Shown piece by piece: positions 7,901 through 12,636 of a stretch of DNA of 12,636 nucleotides. Source of the stretch: JBBDSU01 sp040904825 (GTDB lineage: Bacteria; Actinomycetota; Nitriliruptoria; Nitriliruptorales; Nitriliruptoraceae); the NCBI GenBank assembly GCA_040904825.1, contig JBBDSU010000006.1:1-12636 (forward strand). The letters are read 5' to 3'. Below the pieces are notes generated by a model that was not told the DNA's origin, made no database searches, and saw only the letters and a program-made list of their open reading frames with translations. The stretch's first letter is position 1. Every line of letters begins with the position of its first letter. Made by a program: the position numbers and the translations under genes.

Positions 7901-8049
7901 CGTTGCGTGCTGCCGCTGCCGACTTGCTCGGTGAACTCGGTGATCGTTCCGCGATCGAACCGCTGCGCATGGCCTTCGGATCCGATCCGGATATGGATGT
8001 TGTCGCCGCGATTGAACGGGCCTACCGCCGGCTTGCTGAAGATGACTGA
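4942..8049 (+). CDS. Large HEAT-repeat protein with proline-rich N-terminal region
   Basis: A 1035-residue protein, probably a cytosolic scaffold. Residues 1-60 hold two similar leucine-rich stretches, MSNQRGLLDALLG at the N-terminus and MSNVGLLGGLLGLL at residue 45. Residues about 60-118 are acidic and charged, and about 121-226 are low-complexity Pro/Ala with PPP and PPPP runs. From about 232 to the end it is built of HEAT/PBS-lyase-type repeats of about 31 residues with the consensus DP..xVRxxAxxxL: for example DPDVDVRHLALQVL, DPQKEIRAQAASAL, DSHADVRLAAVDVA, DPAPAVRIQALETL and DPDPSLRAAAADLL. I count about 16 clear copies, and room for some 25. Such solenoids bind proteins; no catalytic motif, signal peptide or membrane segment is seen. 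The start overlaps the stop of the receiver gene by 4 nt, and its end overlaps the PelF-like gene by 8 nt. A second ATG at 5074 (residue 45) is a less likely start. The partner proteins are inferred only from context. Confidence 0.92.
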   Translation: MSNQRGLLDALLGVAYEDTPEGDRAARLEEQPRATKSARGTSIPMSNVGLLGGLLGLLEEEQEQQVTPIRRKKDDEGDDAASESFASPGPDGQLLRSSLDDDVDLGPSFVFETSLSSGSDELLPPPSQVAPAGETEPELPPPGSTQPLPPPGAIAPPPSAGSTATRPPAQAPASPVALVPPAPMVPDPPMPVGGEVATAPGRVTDVPPPPVRAATVEVPPPPIDSPSARSVGARQTAQLADELASFETARRREALRGLLGHSLARDTAMLVARSLADPDVDVRHLALQVLERAPELIPVTALQGVVYDSDPSVRSRAMALAGRTGDPKLLATIAARLADEIDRAVFATGIEAMASLARTGNLTGDDVDDVCCIVGGLTTRQIQALESDLRVLALALRTGDIIARLDRDDARVRVGAAVLASSSDIPDALAALARLVDDEESLVRQLASEAITRSRADSDWEATGEPAAVRSQQRSTSESVESALLPGLIDALADPQKEIRAQAASALARLPREDVTNWIWTRSRSADADLLARLVTVAAELDLASIAQPIADAILRVATPHLPGGLVAAAGKYAALQDLLQGLRESSDPSDRIAHVRLAGLLAAPEIDPIDHALDDSHADVRLAAVDVATVVGVVDRLADRLGQLVEHDGSSRVRVAALTALRELSSHGRVAAARHALHEGDSDLRMAALELLDPNDDAQFALLAGALRDAEKPIAERAAEVCKARRSSDGLAVLWGQLRHADGHVRALAVDILSDLAPEALRRVASQAVTSADETERVTGLIALAGLQDGGGLAQVIEALGDPAPAVRIQALETLGHQNRAFPVDPVVGALRDPDAAVRCVAVRVAAAIEDDQLLPHLVASLDDPSSDVRRAGRQSLRSHPSPKLVELLARELDHSARRSAAAELLARRGGAALDIVVQRIEAADDAEREVLVGSLRAAGVVERLLSDLSAARPERRAVAMRLLTIVRDASVVDAVAQRLSDPDPSLRAAAADLLGELGDRSAIEPLRMAFGSDPDMDVVAAIERAYRRLAEDD

Positions 8050-10174
8050 GATCCGCGACATCTCCCGACGCCGTTCGGTACTGCTCACCACCGAAGGCAC
8101 CTACCCCCACACCGTTGGGGGTGTGTCGACGTGGTGCCAGACCCTCATCGAAGAAATGCCGGAGATCGATTTCACGGTCTTTGCGCACATGATGAACCCG
8201 TTCGTTGCCGAGGCCTACGACCGTCCCGGCAATGCCGATCTGGTCCAGGTACCAATCTGGGGTGTTGAGGAACCGGCAGAATTCAATCCGAAGATGTCTC
8301 CGCGGCGAGTGTTGGTGCTGTCGGCCCTGATGAATGAAGCCACCGCCAAGCAGTTGTTCTGCCCGCTGTTGCAAGAGATGCTTGAGATGATCGTTGAACC
8401 TCACCGCTTCGACGCGGTCAGGTTCGGTGAGATCATGTATGAGATGCACCGCTATTTCCGCCACCACGACTATCGAGGCACTTTTCGAACCCGCGCAGTG
8501 TGGGAGACATTCCGCGAAGTGGTGCTCGTCGCTCAGGGAATCGACCCTCGTGACGAGTCGTGGGAAGACGTCGAGCCCGAGACCGAACCAACGCCGCAGG
8601 AGATCGTCCAGCGCCTCACCCAATTGCGCAAAGGGTCCAAACGCAAGAACGACGGGAAGGCGACCCACAGCCACCGCGTGCCGCGACTTTTCGAAGCCAC
8701 CGAGGCGATGCGGATCATCTATCGCTTGCTGACGCCGCTCAATTACGAGATCCCTGAGACCGACGTGGTCCATGCGACAGCAGCAGCCTTCTGCGGGCTG
8801 CCGGGCATCATCCGCAAGATCGAATCAGGCACGCCGTTCCTGGTGACAGAACACGGTGTCTACATGCGTGAGCAGGCGCTGTTCCTCGGTCGTGTCGGAT
8901 TCCCGTACCACCTGCGACGATTCTTCATCCAGTTCGTGTCGGCAATCTCGCGCAGCGTGTACCGCTACGCCGACCAAGTCAGTCCAGTGTGTGAATACAA
9001 CGCTCGGTGGGAACGGCGCAACGGGGTCACCGAGAAGCAGTTGCGGGTCATCTACAACGGAGTCGACACGGATCGTTTCCGGCCGCGCGAGGTCCGTCGA
9101 CCCAGCGAGCCAACCGTCGTCATGATTTCGCGTGTCGACCCTTTGAAGGACCTTGAAACTGCGTTGCGCGTCGCAGATCGGGTGCGGCAGGACATTCCTG
9201 ACGTGCGGTTCCGGCACTTTGGACCGGCTCCGGATCGTGAATACGACCAGATGTGCAAGAAACTATGGAACGAACTCGATCTCGGTGCCAACTTCGAATG
9301 GATGGGGTCGACCAAAGATGCTCCTGCGGCCTACAACCAGGGCGATGTCGTCCTGCTGACGTCGATCTCGGAAGCGTTTCCGTACACCGTGATTGAAGCA
9401 ATGATGTGTGGCAAGCCCGTGGTATCGACCAACGTCGGCGGGGTCCCCGAAGCGGTCGCCGACCTTGGCTACACGGCTCGAATCCGTGATGTCGACGGTC
9501 TGGCCGAAGGCGTCATCCGGCTGTTGCAGCAACCTGTTGCCGAGCGGGCACAACTTGCTCAAGATTGCCGCGAACGCACCCTCGAGTTGTTCACGATCGA
9601 CCAATCGATTGACGAGTACCGCACGTCTTACCAGCTGTTGGCAACCGGCGAGCGCCGCAGCGTTGTGCACCGGCCTGCTGCCCGCGCGGCAACACCGGCC
9701 GCAGGCGCGCTGCTGCTTCCGCCGACTGTCCCTGCCGCGCCACCGGTCCCGGCACCTGCTCCCAGCGCGATTCCCGACGCACCTGCAGCCTTCGAACCAG
9801 TTGTGCCTTGGGACTTGCCCGTACCGGCAGCTGCCTCGTCGTTGCCTGAGCCGCCAGCGCCCGATGACCGTGTCACCTATCTGCCTCCGCCCATTGAGTA
9901 CCGCGACGATGACGGCGGCGTGTCGACGACAGCATTCGACGAACAAGCCGTCCCAGACGCACCCACCGACATCGAAACTGCCCGCCGGATGCTGCGCTCA
10001 CCGAGCGCGTTGGCGCGACGCAGCGCCGTTGAGGCCGTGCCGGACTTGTTCGATGTCGTCGAAGCCATCGATCGCCTCTCCAAGGTCTTGCGATCTGACC
10101 CTGATCATCTCGTCAGGTCGGCAGCTGCGACTGCCCTCGGCGAGCTGTTCGGTGGCGATCAGGAGGTCGGCTGA
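8042..10174 (+). CDS. pelF: PelF-like GT4 glycosyltransferase with C-terminal HEAT-like extension
   Basis: A 710-residue GT-B glycosyltransferase of family 4, resembling PelF, the cytosolic enzyme that polymerises the Pel exopolysaccharide from nucleotide sugars. The N-terminal PelF-type domain opens with TTEGTYPHTVGGVSTW (16-31), followed by TEHGVYMREQ (269-278). The C-terminal Rossmann half has VIYNGVDTDRF (336-346), ISRVDPLKDLETAL and the GT4 EX7E signature E444...E452 in EAFPYTVIE, then GKPVVSTNVGGVPEAV. PelF is usually about 500 residues. The extra part is a Pro/Ala-rich linker (about 545-642) and two HEAT-like repeats (about 643-706: SPSALARRSAVEAV and DPDHLVRSAAATALGELF), matching the consensus of the protein encoded just upstream. 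ATG 8042 overlaps the HEAT-gene stop by 8 nt; an open frame extends back to 7886 but lies entirely within the HEAT gene and does not look like PelF. The pelF call is strong; the exact polymer made is unknown. Confidence 0.87.
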   Translation: MTEIRDISRRRSVLLTTEGTYPHTVGGVSTWCQTLIEEMPEIDFTVFAHMMNPFVAEAYDRPGNADLVQVPIWGVEEPAEFNPKMSPRRVLVLSALMNEATAKQLFCPLLQEMLEMIVEPHRFDAVRFGEIMYEMHRYFRHHDYRGTFRTRAVWETFREVVLVAQGIDPRDESWEDVEPETEPTPQEIVQRLTQLRKGSKRKNDGKATHSHRVPRLFEATEAMRIIYRLLTPLNYEIPETDVVHATAAAFCGLPGIIRKIESGTPFLVTEHGVYMREQALFLGRVGFPYHLRRFFIQFVSAISRSVYRYADQVSPVCEYNARWERRNGVTEKQLRVIYNGVDTDRFRPREVRRPSEPTVVMISRVDPLKDLETALRVADRVRQDIPDVRFRHFGPAPDREYDQMCKKLWNELDLGANFEWMGSTKDAPAAYNQGDVVLLTSISEAFPYTVIEAMMCGKPVVSTNVGGVPEAVADLGYTARIRDVDGLAEGVIRLLQQPVAERAQLAQDCRERTLELFTIDQSIDEYRTSYQLLATGERRSVVHRPAARAATPAAGALLLPPTVPAAPPVPAPAPSAIPDAPAAFEPVVPWDLPVPAAASSLPEPPAPDDRVTYLPPPIEYRDDDGGVSTTAFDEQAVPDAPTDIETARRMLRSPSALARRSAVEAVPDLFDVVEAIDRLSKVLRSDPDHLVRSAAATALGELFGGDQEVG
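10161..10166 (+). promoter_or_regulatory. Ribosome binding site of the PelG-like gene
   Basis: AGGAGG, a near-perfect Shine-Dalgarno site inside the end of the PelF-like gene, 7 nt before ATG 10174. It is the strongest ribosome site in the plus-strand unit and settles the start of the PelG-like gene. Confidence 0.8.
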
Positions 10175-11793
10175 TGACCACGATGCTTGGCACGACCCAC
10201 ATGCCGACCGTGGACGAGCTGGCCGAGCGATTGACCGATGCGGTGGGCTGGATTCAAGGCTCGCTTGAAACTGCGGCCATGCTCGAGTCGCAAGGCTTCA
10301 GCGACCAGGATGTCAAAGACCACTACGGCATGGTTGACGTCTTCGCACTGGCCGAGGTGGTCCTTGCCCGGCAACGAGAGAGGGAAGATCTTCGGCAACG
10401 AGCAGCTGCCGAAGAAGATCGTCGCATCGCCGAAGAGGTGCACCGCTACAAGCCGGACACGATGGGGGTCATCCGCACCATCATCCGCGGTGCCGCCTAC
10501 GGCATGCCGATGGGCTTGAGTGTCTTCGCCTCATTGATCCTGCTGTACAGCCTGTGGTCGTTCTACTTCTTCACACCCGCGCAGGCGACAGCCATCGGTC
10601 TGGGTACTGCATTGAGCTACTTCGTCGCCGGTGGCTTCACGCAGGCCATCGGTCGGCGCGGATTGATGTATCTGCGTCAGGGCATGTATCTGATGACGCT
10701 GAAAGTGTCGTGGTTTTTCGTCATATCGGGTCTGATCGTCACCGCAGGCATCGCGGTCATCCTGATCTTTGTTTTCAACGTGTTCGCGATTATTTCGACC
10801 TACGAAGCCAACCTAGCGGTGCTGTACTTCGTCAGCCTGTCGGTGTTGTGGCTGTGCCTGGCGATGCTGTACATGCTGAACCAGGAAGTCCAGTTCACCG
10901 TCGCAGTGGCACTGGGCATCTTTGTGGTCTATCTGGTCCGCGAATTCGGGGGTACGTCGATTGTCCTTGCCCACCAGCTCGGTCTGATCACCGCATCGCT
11001 TTACTCGATGTTGATGTCGGCCCAGTATCTGCTGCGGCGCCATTGGCGCAGCCGCGACCCGAACATCGTCACCTCCGGCAAGCTGCCTCGGTCGGTCATA
11101 TTGTTGTCCAGCGTGCGAACCTACGTCCTGTACGGATCGATGTACTTCACGTTGCTTTTCGCAGACCGACTGCTGGCCTGGACTGGGCGCATGGATTTCC
11201 GCCAGACGTTCATCTGGTTCCGCGCCGATTACGAAGCAGGCCTGAACTGGGCGCTGATCGGCATGTTGCCTGCGTTCACCATTCTTGAGTTGATCTTGCA
11301 GCGGTTTGGGAGCCGCATGAAACCGATGCAGCTCAAGCACGCCTTGAACGATCGAGGTTCGTTTACCGTCTCGTTCCTGCGGTTCTACGTGCGTCAGATC
11401 TTGTACTACAGCATTGTCAGCGTGATCGGGATCGTTGGGGCCTACTACGGGATGCAGGCGCTGATCCCGCGTATTCCCGAGTTGGCGATCATGGCGACCG
11501 AAGTGCCACGCTTCACCTATTTCGTCGGGGTGATCGGGTATGTCGCCATCGGCTTTTCACTGCTGAACCTGTCGGTGTTCTTCTACCTTTCGCGGCCGAA
11601 ATTGGCGATGATCTCCTTGATGCCCGCCATGGGCGTGAACGTTGTCGTGGGTTATCTGCTGAGCCGCATGTTCTCGTATCATCTTGCTGTGTTTGGACTC
11701 GCGGCAGGCGGGATCGTGTTCGCATTCATCTCGACCGTGTTGTGTCTGAGGGTCCTCGCCAACCTCGACTACTACTACTACTCAGCGTTCTAA
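10174..11793 (+). CDS. PelG-like polytopic membrane translocator
   Basis: A 539-residue inner-membrane protein with about 12 hydrophobic helices between residues 111 and 530, consistent with PelG, the MOP-type flippase that works with PelF to move the polysaccharide across the membrane. PelG is normally about 450-460 residues. Here an extra cytosolic N-terminus of about 105 residues precedes the first helix; it contains GFSDQDVKDHYGMVDVFALA (41-60) and a highly charged helix rich in Arg/Glu (65-92), probably a coiled coil. ADRLLAWTGR, after the seventh helix, resembles the conserved D-[KR]-W/F loop of PelG. The protein ends in DYYYYSAF, encoded by a short TAC tandem. The start codon shares one base with the PelF stop (TGATG) and has a strong ribosome site. 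The PelG assignment rests on position after PelF, topology and weak motif similarity; another MOP-type or unrelated 12-TM transporter is possible. Confidence 0.75.
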   Translation: MTTMLGTTHMPTVDELAERLTDAVGWIQGSLETAAMLESQGFSDQDVKDHYGMVDVFALAEVVLARQREREDLRQRAAAEEDRRIAEEVHRYKPDTMGVIRTIIRGAAYGMPMGLSVFASLILLYSLWSFYFFTPAQATAIGLGTALSYFVAGGFTQAIGRRGLMYLRQGMYLMTLKVSWFFVISGLIVTAGIAVILIFVFNVFAIISTYEANLAVLYFVSLSVLWLCLAMLYMLNQEVQFTVAVALGIFVVYLVREFGGTSIVLAHQLGLITASLYSMLMSAQYLLRRHWRSRDPNIVTSGKLPRSVILLSSVRTYVLYGSMYFTLLFADRLLAWTGRMDFRQTFIWFRADYEAGLNWALIGMLPAFTILELILQRFGSRMKPMQLKHALNDRGSFTVSFLRFYVRQILYYSIVSVIGIVGAYYGMQALIPRIPELAIMATEVPRFTYFVGVIGYVAIGFSLLNLSVFFYLSRPKLAMISLMPAMGVNVVVGYLLSRMFSYHLAVFGLAAGGIVFAFISTVLCLRVLANLDYYYYSAF

Positions 11794-11797
11794 CGCC

Positions 11798-12636
11798 GTG
11801 ATTCAGGCGTTTCTCCAGCTCCCGGTTGTCACGCTGGTCCGTGTCCTGTTCGGCATGGTGCTGGCCTTCGGCGTCCTGCCCGCGATCGTCCTCGCCCGGC
11901 CCAAAGGCGCGCTGACCTCGCTGGATGCGGCTGTCAGTCGAAGTGTCCGGTGGGTTGGCATCGCGCTCGTCGGATCACACCTGCTGGTGCTGGTCCGCCT
12001 GTTTCACGTGCTGCCGATCTTGCTTCTGTGCGCCTGGGGAGTCCTGTATCGGCAAGGCCGAGTTCAGTTCCGGAGCAAAGCGAGCCGACGTCGGCGTGCT
12101 CGCTTGGCCGCGGTACCGGATGCCCCCGATGTGCCTGACGCGCCCGATGGGATTCCTCCCCCTCCGGGCGCGGTTCCGCCGCCTGGAGGTAGCGGCTACA
12201 CGGCGTCTTCATATGACGACGACTGGGATCCGACGATGCAGCGCATCGCCTCGCCGGTCCAGCGCTTGTGGTTGATGTTCACCGACGTCATGCACATCTT
12301 CGAACGGTCAGGGTTGCGAGCGTTTTCCAACTGGATCGCAGGCCTTGGGCGTCGTGCACGGGGCATGCTCGGCCGTCTGTTCTCTCGCAACGCGTTCAAG
12401 GTCATGCTGTTGATGTTGCCGGTACTCGGCATTCTTGCGGTATCGCTCGGGTTGCGCGTCGACCTCGCGTTCAGGTTCGAAACCCTCAGTCCGCCTGAGG
12501 CCTACGTGTTTCTCAACTGGGCTAAGGCGTTTGCTGCCAACCAGATCTTCGTCGATGGCCTGTATCCGCACGGACTGCCGGCGTTCATCGCGTTTCTAGG
12601 GAAACTGACACCGGGCATCGACCTGTACGAAATCGT
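11798..12636 (+). CDS. Multi-pass membrane protein, possibly a GT-C glycosyltransferase (3' end outside window)
   Basis: An open frame of 279 codons runs from GTG 11798 into the right edge, beginning 4 nt after the PelG-like stop. Residues about 8-32 and 50-85 are hydrophobic and likely span the membrane two or three times. A basic stretch (RSKASRRRRAR) and a Pro/Asp-rich linker (about 105-130) follow, then an amphipathic segment (about 145-190). A further membrane helix (FKVMLLMLPVLGILAVSLGL) leads to a putative outer loop with LSPPEAYVFLNWAKAFA and YPHGLPAFIAFL. A helix, then a loop with Tyr/Trp and a YPxGxP motif is typical of GT-C-fold enzymes that use lipid-linked sugars, but the catalytic acidic residues cannot be confirmed in this fragment. 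No ribosome site is evident, so translation is probably coupled to the PelG-like gene. Its job is likely in the same polysaccharide pathway. Confidence 0.7.
   Translation, partial: MIQAFLQLPVVTLVRVLFGMVLAFGVLPAIVLARPKGALTSLDAAVSRSVRWVGIALVGSHLLVLVRLFHVLPILLLCAWGVLYRQGRVQFRSKASRRRRARLAAVPDAPDVPDAPDGIPPPPGAVPPPGGSGYTASSYDDDWDPTMQRIASPVQRLWLMFTDVMHIFERSGLRAFSNWIAGLGRRARGMLGRLFSRNAFKVMLLMLPVLGILAVSLGLRVDLAFRFETLSPPEAYVFLNWAKAFAANQIFVDGLYPHGLPAFIAFLGKLTPGIDLYEI

Noticed and set aside
7886..8041. Extension of the PelF-like gene upstream to 7886
   Set aside because: These 52 codons lie wholly within the HEAT gene in another frame and give a product unlike PelF; ATG 8042 starts just before the conserved TTEGTYP motif.
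7286..8773. 495-codon open frame on the minus strand across the HEAT and PelF-like genes
   Set aside because: It is a shadow of two well-supported genes and has Arg/Gln/His-rich composition with no recognisable domain.
9408..10268. 286-codon plus-strand frame inside the PelF-like gene
   Set aside because: Its product is Arg/Ser/Pro-rich with no motif, while the overlapping frame has the GT4 EX7E signature and the HEAT-like tail.
11768..11784. Tandem TAC repeat near the end of the PelG-like gene
   Set aside because: It is only about four units and encodes a short tyrosine run; too short to count as a likely phase-variable repeat.

Overview
This is a high-GC window (roughly 60-65% by eye) with dense genes, frequent GTG starts and several overlapping gene ends. 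The organism is probably a high-GC Gram-positive (actinomycete-type) bacterium. That is inferred from composition, start usage and the NarL-type regulators; no rRNA or clade marker is present.

Layout. The left block reads on the minus strand. It holds prfC (peptide chain release factor 3), cut by the left edge at its C-terminal end, and upstream of it a NarL/LuxR-type response regulator. A divergent promoter region of about 140 bp (2342-2482) separates this block from the plus strand. It carries a 9-bp direct repeat flanking a 10-bp palindrome. From 2483 to the right edge everything is on the plus strand: a soluble NarL-family histidine kinase, a second NarL-type response regulator, a hairpin-bearing gap, a stand-alone degenerate receiver protein, a 1035-residue HEAT-repeat protein with a proline-rich N-terminal part, a PelF-like GT4 glycosyltransferase, a PelG-like 12-TM membrane protein, and the first 279 codons of another multi-pass membrane protein, possibly a GT-C-type glycosyltransferase.

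How they may work together. The last five genes are tightly packed (a 4-nt overlap, an 8-nt overlap, a 1-nt overlap and a 4-nt gap), so they look like one translationally coupled unit. PelF (cytosolic polymerising glycosyltransferase) and PelG (membrane translocator) are the core pair of Pel-type exopolysaccharide synthesis. Here they come with a HEAT-repeat protein, and the PelF-like protein itself ends in a proline-rich linker plus two HEAT-like repeats of the same consensus. The likely theme is a variant Pel-like export machine with a HEAT scaffold, placed behind a two-component system and a receiver-only protein. The standard Pel partners PelA, PelD and PelE are not in the window; some could lie to the right. 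No tRNA, rRNA, CRISPR array, insertion sequence or integration site was seen, and there is no gene-free stretch longer than about 141 bp.
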